From contig CM057836.1 in assembly GCA_030068075.1 (NCBI GenBank), positions 68,237,788 to 68,301,787 of the forward strand: a DNA stretch of 64,000 nucleotides, written 5' to 3'. Positions 1-12,549 of the stretch are shown here, one piece after another (position 1 is the first letter of the stretch; each line of letters begins with the position of its first letter). The notes below the pieces were generated by a model that saw only the letters and a list, made by a program, of their open reading frames with translations, did no database searches and had not been told where the DNA came from. The stretch comes from Paguma larvata (Eukaryota > Chordata > Mammalia > Carnivora > Viverridae). The position numbers were made by a program, and so were the translations under genes.

Positions 1-2470
1 CCAGGATTTTTCTTGCTATGGTTTTCCATAAGATACTTTCTAGCATCTTTCTGTGTTTGCCATGTTTATATGTAAGTATTGGAATAAAAAAGCAATATTT
101 CTTGGTTTATGAATTCATTTCACAGTAGACATCCCGGGCTTAGGGAATGAGACAGTGAAAGGGATGGAAGTTTAAGATGTTATTCAACCTTGGTAATGAA
201 TGAAGCTTTACAATTTATATTTATGAAAAAAATTAAGAAGAAAGCGTGGTCACATATTATTGTTGATAAAGTGCATGGCTGCTGCATTTTCCATACCGTC
301 ACCATAGTTACCCTATGATGGAATGAATGACCCAAATTAGATTTTTAGTAATTGTCGCCCTCAATTTTTTTCTTCTCTTTCTAAGAATAAGATTTCATTT
401 TTTGAATAACACTGAATTGTGATCTCCTCCTGAATCTTGGAGGAAACAAGCTTCTTAATTAAAAATAGATTAGTGAGAACAGGAAATGTGTTAAATCACA
501 ATAATAAAATAATAGAAGCATGAAAAGAATAATTAGTAGTTCAATGAAGAAAAATTCCATGCTTATCATCATGTTGGGTTTTTTAAATATTTTTTATTGG
601 TAGGAGTGAGGGTTTTATAAGGAAGATGGGAATGTTGATCTTATCTGGAATAATGACTTTCACATCTTCAATCTGCAATCACAGTGCCACTCCTATAACA
701 TACCTGGCTGAGCTGGTTGATCTAAATTTGGCAATGACTTTCTTTCCTATAATGTGAATGTAATAAGTTTTCTTACGACAGAGTTGATGATCAAACTGGA
801 GAATGCATGAAATGGCATTTTGAAAAGAATGTTAGTGTAAGCCATATGAAATTGCTGTTTATCAACCATTTTTACTTATAAAAAGACACTTTCATATGGT
901 TCAGCATAATACAGAAATGCTGTACAAATAATATATTGCTTATAAAGCCAAATTAAAATTGACACTGGTTAAAATAGGGAAAGCAATAAAAAAGTACAAA
1001 AGTAAAGATATAAAATCTTAGAAAATACTTCCTCAATTACCTGCATTTATTTGGATGAAGATCTAAAAAAATGATAACGAAAAGTAAAATGACAAAATAT
1101 TTAGTAAATATATAACCGTGCATAAAAGTAATTTAACAAACATGGTATTATACATACTTAAACTTTTAAATGTATTTTCATTAAAAATCACTACATGTTA
1201 ACCCAGCTATTTTGATATTATTAATAAATCAGACAAAAATTTATTTTCCTATTGCCAAAAGAAACCTAGTACTATATTGATTTAGTCCCTTCTGGAATTT
1301 AACTTTATTATTTTTATTTTCCCTCCCATCATTAATGGCTAAACTTCACATATACATGTATGTATTTATACATAATATTCATAATTTCATATATTAGATA
1401 CAAATATACATTGTCATATAATTTCATATGTACAACTATATATATGCTGCTCTATGTAAGTCATTGTGTTATGTTTCTATAATCTCCTATTGAAAAATCA
1501 CAGAAGGGATCAGAGACTTGGCATTTAGATAGTTTTGTCTAGGCATATATTTTAAATATGTACTGTATCAATCTAATATATAGTTCATATATATATGAAG
1601 TAACCTAATTAAATTTTATACATATACACACCTATATAAGCCATATATCTACACAAGTATAAAATGGAATCATTTTATACATCTGTGTCCATACATAAAT
1701 GCATGTGTTTGTATATATTCATAAACATATGTCTTTTATACTTTTTGTTATCAACTGATATCTGTTTTAATTTAATAATAATTTTTATAAACTACATTTA
1801 ATGACTTTTTACTTTATCCTTTGTAATATGAATATTCATATGCTTTTCTATTTTTCTGGACAGCTTCGTGTTGGTTTTTAGAAGTATAATAAATATGAAA
1901 TCCATTCATTTTTGTGTAATGTGCATTTTAAACTATTTCCTTATTGTTTATTTTACTCGTATTTTTTGATGGTGTATTATAGCCTAAAAGTTTTTATTTC
2001 TATAACTAGAATCATCTGCATTTTCCATTGTGATTCCTTTCATTGCTTTTATGCTTACAATGAGCTTCCTTATTTTGCATATTTATTATATTTACATATA
2101 CTGCTCAATGAAATTGTCAACAATCTTTTCCCCAAATATCTGTGTAGGTTTTTTTTTCTTGTTTAGTAACTGCCATCAGAAAAGGTTAGTTCTCAGAGGT
2201 TAATATTAGCTTGAATTGATTGTTTTTCTAAAGCATTCAATATATAATAAATATATGCACTAATTTTGTTGAAAACATTGTTTGTATTAACTGTATTAGA
2301 CACTGACTGACAAAGATTAGATTTTCTTCAGATGAAAATCAGCACTTCCCAATGCCTTCCATTGTGTCCTTTTTCTGTAATTTCTGGGTGTTTCTGTAGT
2401 GCTCTGGTTTCTTTATCTCTTGACTTTATAAGGGCAACAGTTTGGTCTGATTTGGAAGTACATATGTAAC
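1..2470. other. AT-rich unique sequence, no gene seen
   Basis: No recognisable gene or well-preserved repeat. From about 1340 to 1740 the sequence is rich in alternating ATAC/TATA words, typical of low-complexity noncoding DNA. An 84-codon open frame at 1912-2166 is Phe/Tyr/Leu-rich, as expected from translating T-rich DNA, and resembles no known protein. Confidence 0.6.
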
Positions 2471-2510
2471 TATATATATATATATATATATATGTATATG
2501 TATATATATA
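2471..2510. repeat. (TA)n microsatellite
   Basis: About 40 bp of alternating TA with two TATG interruptions. Simple repeat, probably length-variable. Confidence 0.9.
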
Positions 2511-2699
2511 ATTTCCATATAATCAAAGACTTAATTCACCATTATGTTGGCAACCACATGCTGCTTGTTATGTCAGTCAGTTAGTTTATATAAATTCTTA
2601 TTTAAAAATGACAGAAGGTACTTAGGGATTGGTATTTAGCTCAGATGGCTTCCTCTACTAATGTAATTTCAATAGCTGCTGCATGATCCTGTATCTAAT

Positions 2700-3418
2700 C
2701 ATGATAAAAACTCAGTAAATTAGTAATGAAGGGGGATTGCCTCAACTTAATAAAGAACACTACTACATTTCAAAAAATCTACAGATAACATTCTACTTAA
2801 TGGTGAAAGACTGAATGCTTTCTTTCTGAGACTAAAACAAGAATTTCTGCTCTCACCACTTTTATTTAAGATAGTTCTAGAAGTGCTTTATTCATAGTAG
2901 CCAAGAACTGGAAACAACTAAAATAAGGCAGTGGTTAAATGGTGGTACATTTATACCATGGAATACTATTCAGCAATATAAAAAAGGTAAAAAAAAACTG
3001 TTAGTGTAACAACTTGGATGGATCTCAAGACTATTAATGCTGACTGAAAAACCATTCTCAAAAGGTTGTAAACTGTATGATTCCATTTATATAACATTCT
3101 TGAAATCATAAAATTATAGAGGTTGAAAACAGATTAGTGGTTTCCAGATGTTAAAGAGGGGAGTTGGGGTTAGGAGGGAAATAGATATGGCTATAAAAGG
3201 ACAACATATGAATCTTAGTAGTGATAGAAATATACTGTATCTAGACTATTAAATGTCAATATCCTGGTTGTGAGATTGTTATAGTTTTATAATATGTTAC
3301 CATCCGGGGATACTGGGTAGAAAGCATAGGGGATCTTTATTGTTTTGTACAAGGACATGTGAATAAAAAGCGTGTTAGAATAAAAGCTTAATTAAAAAAA
3401 TAAAATAAATATATAAAT
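2700..3418 (+). mobile_element. L1 LINE 3' part, internally deleted
   Basis: Sense-strand L1 relic. Positions 2700-2885 match the reverse-transcriptase part of L1 ORF2, including the segment equivalent to CTTAATGGTGAAAGACTGAA. At about 2886 the match jumps to the end of ORF2 and the 3' UTR (TTCATAGTAGCC, then ACTGGAAACAAC and CATGGAATACTATTCAGCAA). It continues through a GGGGATACTGGGT-type 3' UTR to an A-rich tail ending near 3418. Roughly 1-1.5 kb of ORF2 is therefore missing between the two parts. Stops in every frame make it inactive. Subfamily looks like an old L1M type. Confidence 0.85.
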
Positions 3419-3667
3419 ACTGCATGAAATCTTATGTTTCAAATATTTCAAAAGAATATGTGATTGTATGAGCAACTAAGATATAATGAGTTAGCAAGAT
3501 TCAATCTGTAGAATTTCTTAAAAAGTATAAATTTAAGTCACAGTGATTTTTCAAGGAAATCATCAATGTTACTTTAGCAGGTCTTTGGGAGAAGATGTAT
3601 ATATTGTATTAAGGAATTAAAGGCAAACATTTAAGACTTCATTTATCTGCACGCCAACTGTAATTTT

Positions 3668-3765
3668 TCTTCTCAGCTTTATTGGGATATAATCGACACA
3701 TTATAACTTTTTAAATGAGATCATTATCCAAGAGAAACTACCCCCTCCATAATTATTTTAGGCTA
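3668..3765 (-). mobile_element. Short antisense L1 3'-UTR fragment
   Basis: The stretch around 3680 (TTTATTGGGATATAATCGAC) resembles the antisense L1M 3' UTR motif TTTATTGAGGTATAATTGAC. It is too short and diverged to assign a subfamily. Confidence 0.45.
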
Positions 3766-6700
3766 TCTGACCCACTTATCAAGAATGCATTTCTTTATTA
3801 ATATTCTGAAAGTAAGATGCAAACTTACTTGTGATGATTAATTTCTGTGTTGTGTCAAGCAAGATACAATTTTTTTAGAGGCAATTGAATATATGTATGG
3901 AACTCAGCCAGAGATTTCTACGTTATAAGGTGAATTTCTGAGTGTAAAATGTTTATTCGAAAGATTAACATTTTTGAAGTATCAGGTGTCGACTCTTCAG
4001 AAAGACACTACATCTTAGTAATAAACATCCTTTGGTTTGCTCTCAAGTTTCAAAGCACTTTATTACTTTATTCAGAAACTTTTGATGGATAAGTAGATAG
4101 AGATAGAAGTGTGTTTGGAGGGTTTGAAGTCATTTGAAAGAATTAAATTATTCAATGTTAAGTGGCATGTATTGGGCCTCAAAGTAGCGTCTTTATTGTA
4201 TTAGGAAATTCGGAATTAGCCAGACCTTAAATTCTTTGTACTCTAGTCCAAGATTTGATCTCAAGGAGTGCTTTAGAATGTTTTGGAACAAATTCATTAA
4301 TAGTACATGGTAGAGGAAACAGTGAAATCTGAAGTATATATTCTTCTCTCAGTGAATGGATATTATCTTTATTTGCATGTGCGTATATTGAAAGGGAATA
4401 TATTAGTAGGTTTGGTGAAGAAATTGTACTGGAAGAACTGAAAGGCCATTTAAAGAAATAAACTCAACAGTGTATTTTTATATAGGCAATTGACAGATAG
4501 CCTCTGTTTCCACCAATGAAAGAACAAAATTTAGTGGATTATTTCTTCTTCAGAGAGTCGTTTGGATTCAACTCATGAAGGGGGGCGACCACAAAACAAT
4601 ATCTGACAGTTGTTTCGCAGTCAGTGTGGAACATGTAAGTGATCACAACTAGCATCCTCTTCTCTGACCCAGGAATGTTCAAGCTGATTATGCATAAAAG
4701 TAGCTTAGTTTTTCTAGCTTAAAAATTTGCATTCATTTTGTTTTCTGGAGTCCGAAAGTATAGAGCAAAACCAAGTTTTATCTCTTGAGTTTTAATAGCC
4801 TCAAAAACATTAAACTTTTTTTCTATAAAATTAAAGAAGGGAAAAACATTTAAATGACAGACAAAAAATTTTGCGTGTTAACACTTAGTTCCTAGAGTGA
4901 AATATGAATTGTGTTGGATTAGTTTCTCTGCCTCAGAAAGCACCTCTGCAGCTTTATTCCTCTATTCATATGACACAGAATCTTTAATGGAACTATTAAC
5001 TTCTAAGCACAAGTGTTTGGAGGAGTAACCTAAAAATATTTGGCCATTTAGCTTTGAGGGAGCTTCAGACAGAGGTCATCAAGTATCCTTATTTGTTTTT
5101 GGGAGAAGTTGCTAAGGTCATGCTTTAGTTTCCTTTGAGGACCTATATTACCAGAAAGCTAGACGTATTTCAGTATCTTGGCAAAATCTCTGGTTATTAA
5201 TGAATTTTAAATAAATTCTTAGTCTCTTCCATAAAGGGAACCCCTTTCAGTTGCCTCTCAATTCATAAATTCTGTCTGTATACTGCATAAAACGTCCTAC
5301 TAACCTTTTTACGAAATTTGAACAGGTTATAAGTACTGTGTATTTTCTCAAAACATTCTCTTAGAAATGGCCTTTTCCAAAAAGTTGACCATATATTCAT
5401 TAGGAAATTGCATGAATCAAGAAAGTATTGTTTACTTGGAGTCAGTGACAAAATTTTGGTAATTTGTCCTCTTCTGCAGAAGCTCCTTACAGCTTGTTAC
5501 ATCAATTTATGATATTCAGTGTTTTGAAGGTCAGGAGGTTTGGTGATTCACTAAGCTAATTGGTTGTCTACAATATTATAGCCAATTATTTTAGTTATCT
5601 GTGTAAATCTGAATAAGTTGATCTGAAAGTTTTCATTTCAGCATTCCTGACATGTAGGTTAAATACTAGTATATTTCACCCAAATAGAATTTTCAGAGAG
5701 CCTGATAAATATTTTCCCAATGCAGTAAGTTTGAAAACCCTATATTTAGAATGTGTATGCCCTTGCTTAGTTTTTGGTTTGATTATGTTTTATTCCTTGC
5801 ACACAAACATCTTTATTTATTTACATTTCCTCTTTGGTCTTTGTAAACATTTGAGTTTTCTGTGCGTGATACAATGCCGACTTGCAGTCAGATAGGATTA
5901 AACTTCTAAATATTGATGTCAAGAATCACTAAAGGTAGTAGTACAAGGCCAAGAATCAGTGTTAGGTCAGATTTACATTAGTCGAACTGGACCAAGGGAA
6001 GAAATTCAACAGTGGAGGGCCCTCTTTGCAAGCTTGAAATGTAACAGAATTTAAAACTTATTTATGCTTAACTCCTCTGCTAGGAGAGGTCTCTGAGAGC
6101 TTACCTCATGTGCCATTACCATCCCTTCATGTACTTACAGTATTTATACAAGGTTTTTTTTTAGATATAATACCTTTCAGGAGTGGGCATAGAACCCTTG
6201 GAAGGTCATCAGTGGGGTAGGAACCCTATTCTTCTTGTCATTAATCATTTGATCTTCCAGGGGACCTCCCTCAGCTATACTAAGGTCAGAATCTATCACT
6301 GACTCACCCCTGATCATAAATCCCAATATCGTAGTTTAGATTTCTCCAAAGCAATGGTAATAAGCAAAGTTTTATTATAATTTTATATCTTCTCCTTCCT
6401 CGTACCCGAGAGAGAAATAGAAGTAGAAAGAGAGAGAGGGAGGAAGAGAGGAGAAGGAAATAATAAAATATTTCAACCTGAGTCAGAGACTTAAAGAGGT
6501 ACTAGTCCTTAATCCTTTCACTTTTCTGGAATATTCAAGGATACCACAGCTTTTATCAATTTCCAGGCTTTGGGACTGTATGCTATTCCCATAATTTCAT
6601 CTATCAGCAGAATGAATTAACCACAATTTATGTTTTTAATTTCAACCATATTTTTTCACTGGACTAAATATTAAATGAAATAAATTAAATAGCAGCACAA

Positions 6701-7065
6701 AGTAGCCTACTTTAAGGAAGTAACAACAAAGATAATGCTTATCAACAATAAGATAAAAATATAAGACAGATTATATTAAAGTTTCAAATCATATATTTCT
6801 AAGTGTAGGTAGAATAGAAAGCATATATCACCTTAAGCTTGAATATTCAGAGATGGCTTAATGAAAGAGATAGGCAGAATGGAAAGAAAGGAAACCATCT
6901 TTGAGTTAGAGGGGGGAAACACTATCATGAATAGACGTATTGATACACTAAATTTATTCTTTTTTTTGTTCAATTTGCTCTTTTTGGAAATATTCCTAAA
7001 GTAAGTTACTGAGAAAAGCATTCAGCGAAGTCATACATCTGTTGTTTTTAGGGTTTATGTGTTTC
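3766..7065. other. Unique sequence, no gene seen
   Basis: No recognisable coding or RNA gene. A purine-rich patch of AGAGA/GGGAGG words lies at about 6405-6462. Open frames here are at most 62 codons and have no recognisable domain. Confidence 0.55.
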
Positions 7066-7082
7066 TTCCAGCCATATACTCC

Positions 7083-7296
7083 TTTTTTTTTTTTAATGTT
7101 TATTTATTTTCGAGAGAGAAGACAGAGTGCGAGCAGGAGAGGGGCACAGAGAGAGGAAGACACAGAATCTGAAGCAGGTTCTAGGCTTTGAGCTGTCAGC
7201 ACAGACCCTGAGGCAGAGCTCTAACTCAACGAACTGCGAGACCATGACCTGAGCTGAAGTCAGACACTTAAACAACTGAGCCACCCACGTGCCCCA
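7083..7296 (-). mobile_element. Feline CAN-SINE (SINEC_Fc type), full length
   Basis: Reverse-strand tRNA-Lys-derived SINE. The poly(A) end is at the left (T run from about 7083) and the tRNA-like head at the right (CACCCACGTGCCCC). Flanking target-site duplications are clear: 7066-7082 and 7297-7313 match at 16 of 17 positions. The head diverges moderately from the consensus, so this is not among the youngest copies. Confidence 0.93.
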
Positions 7297-7384
7297 TTCC
7301 AGCCATATATTCCTTAAGTAGTGTGGAAAAGTTCAGCTTATATGAGACTAAAACACTTGAACAGACCTTTAGTAAAACAATAGC

Positions 7385-7412
7385 AATTAATTAATTAATT
7401 AATTAATTAATT
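7385..7412. repeat. (AATT)n microsatellite
   Basis: Seven tandem AATT units. The run is self-complementary. Confidence 0.9.
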
Positions 7413-8155
7413 CTAAAAATGCATTTTGTCATTTTATGTTTAATAAAAGGGTGAAAGTATATGTTATAATGAGGTTTCCCACCAAAATGATTAAATACAA
7501 GATTATGTGTTTTAAATTGTAAAGAATTGATTTAGGAAGAGTGAGAGCCATCATTAGTTGACAAAACATTTTCTTAACTGTAATTTTTCCAACTCAAGCT
7601 GATATACAGTAAATGTTTTTCTCCCATGCTAATAACGTTGGCCATCATTTCTTTAGGCATTATTTGAAGCCTTGCCTACAGCATATTGGGGGGAAAAGTA
7701 TACCTGCTGTTATATTTTAAAAGGTACATTTTTATCGTGGTTTCAGATTATTTATAGCTGGCAATGTGGTTTTTAAAGTACAGTGCAATGAATTGGGTCC
7801 TTCACTCATACACATTTGTATATTGCCCATCACTGAGAAAATTATAAAAGTCAATTTTATGTACTTAAGTGGTAAATATGGCTGGAAAATAATACAGCTT
7901 GAAGGACAGAAAAAAAATCTAGATAGCTATGGCCTCTAAGTGAAAATAATATATTTTCATGCAACTTTTAAAAGCCTAGGGAATAAGCAAGTGAGTGGAA
8001 TGACCCTATAAAAGTAACCAACAAAATAGATCATGACAGGTATCAAGAGATTCTAAGGCGCAAAAGCCAGACTCTTATGGACTTTAGAGAATGAATATTT
8101 CTCCATTTTTTACCAAGCACATTTTTAAGTTTCTTTCAGTTTTCTTCTATTTTCT

Positions 8156-8379
8156 TTCTTTTTTTTTTAATTTTTTAACGTTTATTTATTTTTGAGAGAC
8201 ATAGAGACAGAGTATGAGCAGGGGAAGGGCAGAGAGAGAGGGAGATACAGAATCCGAAGCAGGCTCCAGGCTCTGAGCTGTCAGCACAGAGCCCGACGCG
8301 GGGCTCGAACTCACAGACCATGAGATCATGACCTGAGCCGAAGTCGGCCGCTTAACCAACTGAGCCACCCAGGCGCCCC
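8156..8379 (-). mobile_element. Feline CAN-SINE, low divergence
   Basis: Complete minus-strand element, from the A-tail (T run) at left to the intact head AGCCACCCAGGCGCCCC at right. Exact 14-bp target-site duplications lie at 8142-8155 and 8380-8393. The body keeps CpG sites such as CCCGACGCGGGGCTCGAA, which decay quickly in old copies, so insertion is probably fairly recent. It shares the word GACATAGAGACAGAGTATGA with the copy at 30389-30608. Confidence 0.95.
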
Positions 8380-8689
8380 TTCTTCTATTTTCTAATCCCC
8401 CATTCAACACCATTGATTCAAAATTAAATCATGTATAAATGGAAAATATGTTAATGTTAAAATCGAGCATTTTAAATTACTTGCCATATTTTCCATTTTA
8501 CTTCTTCATGGAAGTGGCTTCGTGTGTCTAAAAGGTTCATGGGATATGGTTTCAATAAAATGTTCAATCCCTCCCCCAAATAATGGTTTTATACTTCTAC
8601 ATGGTATTTTATGCAGTTCTTTTGGTAGAAGACATATTTTAGTTAGTTCTTTAATTAGTGAGAGATACATTTAGATAATAATGTCAGCG

Positions 8690-8895
8690 TTGTGCCAGGC
8701 ATTATTCTAAGCATTTCATATATATTATCTCATTTCTCACAACAAGCCTTTGAGATAGTCCCTAGTTTACAAATGGTGAACGTGAGGCACAAACTGGCTA
8801 AGCAGTTAGCTAAGCGACACTGCTAAAGGGGCAGAATAGAGATCCAAATCCCAGGAGTCTGGCTCTAAACCTGCCCTCTTTATTATATTGCACTG
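8690..8895 (-). mobile_element. MIR SINE
   Basis: Antisense MIR: the order TGTGCCAGGCATTATTCTAAGC, TTATCTCATTTCTCACAACAA, TTTACAAATGGTGAACGTGAGGC, then a tract matching the tRNA-like head, follows the MIR consensus in reverse. Ancient and diverged. Confidence 0.8.
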
Positions 8896-9464
8896 CTTCT
8901 TCTAATGTGTACATCCTGAGGGACTTCAAGTCACAGATTCACCGTCACCCAGTAACATTGGTGATATCAAAGTTTTTATTGGGAATGGGAACCAGTTGGA
9001 GATAGAGAAGCAGTTTTTATGGTTAAATGGGAAGAGAACATCCCCCAGATTTCTGAAGGTGGAAGCAAATATTTTTTTTTTATTTGGAAGGAAGTGGGGG
9101 ATTGGTAGACTTGAGGGGAATTAGGAAGAGAAGCTACAACAAAGCAAAAAAGACAAACTGGGATATTCCTCACTTTGTCCGAAGATGGTCTTGTACTTTT
9201 ACTTCCTCTTATTTTTGTTCAGTGTAGATAGCATTTACTGTGTTCACAGTGTCAAAGAGGATGTGCCGACTCTATGACAAGGGTCAAAAGTGTCAGTGTA
9301 GAAATCAAGGTGACATATTGAAAGAATATCCAGACTCTGGAATCTTAGATACTAAACTTAAAAGTATGCCCGTAACATGTAATCCCTGTATGGCAGTAGG
9401 AATAACATCCCTCACATGTAAAATTGGAAAAACAACACACTTCATAGGCTTTTGAACAGGGTTT

Positions 9465-9541
9465 GGGGTTGCCTGACTGGCTCAGTCAGGGTGCTGAGTT
9501 CAAGCTCCCACTGGGCGTAAAACCTACTTAAAACAAGACTA
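9465..9541 (+). mobile_element. Older CAN-SINE fragment, internally deleted
   Basis: The head GCCTGACTGGCTCAGTCAG is followed directly by GAGTTCAAGCTCCCACTGGG and a TACTTAAAACAAG tail. The central part of the tRNA-like region is missing. The layout matches the older carnivore CAN-SINE class that lacks the long feline body. Possible imperfect target duplications surround it (near 9453 and 9547). Confidence 0.7.
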
Positions 9542-9707
9542 ACAACAACAGAGGTTTAGACCAGGTAATACCTGCAAAGCATCAGGAAATATTTTTTTAC
9601 ACATGAAAAAATTTAATAAATGCCCACTTTTGTTAGTATAAGCTCATCTTTACCTATTAAATATCTGTACATCTTATGGTTCAGTGAGATGAGCTAGATA
9701 ATATATG

Positions 9708-9920
9708 TTTTTAATTTTTTAACATTTATTTATTTTTGATAGAGCAAGAGACAGAACATGAGTGGGGGCGGTGCAGAGAGAGAGAGACACAGAATCTGAA
9801 ACAGGTTCCACGCTCTTAGCTGTCAGCACGGAGCCTGACGCGGGACTCAGACTCAGAACAGCAAGATCATGAGCTAGGCCAAAGTCAGACACTTAACCAG
9901 TTGAGCTATCCAGATGCCCC
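9708..9920 (-). mobile_element. Feline CAN-SINE, diverged
   Basis: Minus-strand copy from TTTTTTAACATTTATTTATT at left to the head ending CCAGATGCCCC at 9920. Many CpG sites have decayed. No convincing target duplication was found. Confidence 0.9.
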
Positions 9921-11078
9921 AAGGTAATCTTAATGATGTTCACAATAAATCCAGTTTTAAAAACCTGACACCTCAATATTTTTATCATTGATAATCATTT
10001 CTAAAAGACTTATTTCATCTATAGATCCGAGTTTTCTGTTTGAAAGGGGAAAAATAGGAAAATATCTCAGTAAAAAAAATCACAGTGATACTTACTTTTC
10101 TCTTCTCTTTTCCTCTGTGGAATTGCAGCTACTCTGCTAATGGATTATACTCTAAATGTCAATCCAGAGAGAACTTAGAGAAAAGTGCAATAAAACCTTT
10201 GAGGTTTGTTAGAGTGGTATAGAATATGTTCATGTGTCAAAGGCCCAATCCAAAAGCCCCCCCCCCAAAATAACAAAAATATCAAAGCCCTGGGTTATTA
10301 TCAAAAGAATATAAGATATGTTGAGTACATGTTGTTTTTGAAAGCAGTGTGTTAAGGATGGAAAAGAAATTGCTTAGCTCTGCCAGCTTCCACTTATGAT
10401 GTTCTGTGTAAGCATCCATCGTGAATTTATACATCTGAAGATGGTACAGATAGTAGCATTCAGCAATACCGACCTGAAACAACATGCTCTATTAAGCTTT
10501 CCATTCCCATTCGCAAGGATATCATTTTGAAAGTCTTCCAAAAATTCATTTTGTCTGCCAAGGGTGAGAACTCAAGAGAATTCTCAGCATTGAAACCATC
10601 TTAGAAAATATTGCACAATGAGTAACTGAACAAATTATATATTGACTAAGGTAAGGGATAAAAATTATTCTTTGTATGTAAATGATCAATAAATAAATTT
10701 TCTGAAGAGGTTATGGGTAGTATCTACAAATCCCTACCTATTACTCAACTGATGAATGTATGGGGTTTGAACGAGTATCTCTCCCACTTTTCTCTGTGGT
10801 ATCAGAACAGAAAACTAAATATATCTATGAAGTTTTCTGACAAAAAGACTTGTCAAATCATCATCATTGAGAATCTTGTCATTAAGTGTATTTTTTTCCT
10901 GTACTTGAAACATCTACTAGTAGTTCTTTAATTAAAATTGTATGTAAATGTAATCAAATCAGAGGAAATGAGTCCCCGGCAGATTTTACAAGAAGAGTAA
11001 GCAGAAAAGTAGGCTCTTTATTATTAGTGCTGTTGGGATTTTTGCCACGGGAAAATATTGGGGGAGAAAATGGCGCAT
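9921..11078. other. Unique sequence, no gene seen
   Basis: No recognised repeat or gene apart from a C-run of about 11-12 bases near 10258-10267. Open frames of 67-72 codons here have no recognisable domain. Confidence 0.5.
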
Positions 11079-11395
11079 TTGTTTCCTAAGGCAGTCTTAA
11101 CAAAGTACCCAAAACTGAGTGGCTTAAAACAACAGAATTGCTGATTATCTCACAGTTATGGAGAGTGGAAATTTGAAATAGGTGTGCTGGCAGAGCACTG
11201 CTTCCTCTGAAACCTGTAGGGGTATCCTTGCTTGCCTCTTCCTAGCAGCTGCTTGTTTGGAGGCACTCTTTGTGTTCCTTGGCATGTAGATGCATCTCTT
11301 TGATCCTCATTTTTCACATGGCATTCTCACTGTGTATTTTCTCGTTGGCTTTCCTCTATGTGTACTTTCTGTCCAAATACCTTCCTCCTCTTCTT
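11079..11395 (-). mobile_element. MaLR LTR fragment (MST/MLT1-like)
   Basis: Antisense ERVL-MaLR LTR: ACAAAGTACCCAAAACTGAG and GTGGCTTAAAACAACAGAA, then the TCACAGTTATGG and CCTTGGCATGTAGATGCATC segments, follow the MaLR LTR in reverse. The match stops at about 11395, where an antisense L1 begins, so the outer part of the LTR is missing. Noncoding relic of an ancient endogenous retrovirus-like element. Confidence 0.75.
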
Positions 11396-11750
11396 CTTTT
11401 TTTAATAATTTATTGTCAAATTGGTTTCCATACAGCACCCAGTGCTCATCCCAACAAGTGCCCTCCTCTGTGCCCGTCACCTACTCTCCCCCCTCCCACA
11501 ATCTTCTCACCCCTTTGTTTATTTTTAGTCTTTCAGAATCTCTTATATTTTGTCTCCCTCCCTCTCTGTGTCTTTTTTCCTTTCCCCTCTTCCCCTCCCC
11601 CATGGTTTTCTGTTAAGTCTCTCAAAATCCACCTATGCATGGAAACATAGGGCATCTGTCTTTATCTGACTTATTTCACTCAGCATAATACCCTCCAGTT
11701 CCATCCATGTTGCTACACATGGCCAGATTTCATTCTTTCTCATGCTGACA
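11396..11750 (-). mobile_element. Carnivore L1 3' end, antisense
   Basis: Starts with a T run (the L1 A-tail), then ATTGTCAAATTGGTTTCCAT and the 3' UTR. It then passes into the end of ORF2 (CAGTTCCATCCATGTTGC, GATTTCATTCTTTCTCAT). Typical 5'-truncated L1 of the carnivore lineage, about 355 bp. Two overlapping frames of 126 and 108 codons read on the plus strand are only antisense translations of it. Confidence 0.85.
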
Positions 11751-11754
11751 GTAA

Positions 11755-11866
11755 TGAGCCTGCTTGGTATCCTCTTTCCCTCCCTCCCTCTCTCTCTCTG
11801 TCTCTCCCCTATTCATGCTCTTTCTCTCACTCTCAAAATAAATAAATAAACATTTTAAAAAAAGAA
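11755..11866 (+). mobile_element. CAN-SINE 3' fragment
   Basis: Only the distal part of a feline SINE: GAGCCTGCTTGG, a CT-rich stretch, then CTCAAAATAAATAAATAAAC and an A-rich end. The tRNA-like head is absent. It abuts the antisense L1, suggesting truncation or recombination at the junction. Confidence 0.75.
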
Positions 11867-12000
11867 CTTAAAATCCTTGGCTATCTCTGTTTTTGAGGGT
11901 CCACCTAACAAAGAACCCGTGGAAACCAAGATACCAGTGCAGTTCGATTTATTTTAAGGTAAATTGATACAAGAAAAAAAATTTCTTCAAAAATTATGTT

Positions 12001-12200
12001 GCGGCACGTGAGTGGCTCAGTCACTTAAATATCTGACTTCGGCTCAGGTCATGATCTCACAGTTTGTGAGTTTGAGCCCCATGTCAGGCTCTGTGCTGAC
12101 AGCTGGGAACCTGGGACCTGCTTCAGATTTTGTCTCTCTCTCTCTCTGCCCCTCCCCCACCTCGCACTATCTGTCAAAAATAAATAAAAATTTAAAAAAT
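12001..12200 (+). mobile_element. Feline CAN-SINE
   Basis: Plus-strand copy: degenerate head (CACGTGAGTGGCTCAGTCAC), B-box region GAGTTTGAGCCCC, body TCAGGCTCTGTGCTGACAGC, CT stretch and AAAAATAAATAAA tail. A 91-codon frame starting at 12012 is only a read-through of this SINE. Confidence 0.92.
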
Positions 12201-12549
12201 CAAAACTATACCAAGAATTATTTGTTTTTAGATTCAGTGTTTTATCACAAATATCCCTTGTTTCCATCTCGTGAAACTCAGTCCTGAAACTATGAAAATG
12301 CAAATATAAACACTAGGAGAACTAGATTCACATAAAAATTTTTAGGAATAAGACTATTATATAACATGAAGTTGTTTTTCTGTGAAATCATTCAAGATAA
12401 TTCAGGTTTGTTTTTGTCTTTTAAGGATAGATACTAGGGTTGGATCAAAGGTCTAATGTGATAGCATACAGTGTTTTAGCCTGCAGAGTTTAGACCTGCC
12501 ATTTAAACTTTACTATACACACGGATCCTATATCTTTCTCTAACAAGAT

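Noticed and set aside
3300..3420. AATAAA-containing 3' end as a gene's polyadenylation site
   Set aside because: It is the L1 3' UTR and tail.
8186..8413. Open frame of about 75 codons with a MAQLVKRPTSAQVMISW-like sequence, seen again at 30414-30596, 59448-59672, 59731-59913, 54368-54586 and others
   Set aside because: These similar 'proteins' are all translations of the same face of the CAN-SINE body. The repetition reflects the transposon, not a gene family.
11270..11650. Overlapping plus-strand frames of 126 and 108 codons
   Set aside because: They read the antisense strand of a MaLR/L1 junction; the residues are the Pro/Ser/Leu/Phe mix expected from CT-rich DNA.
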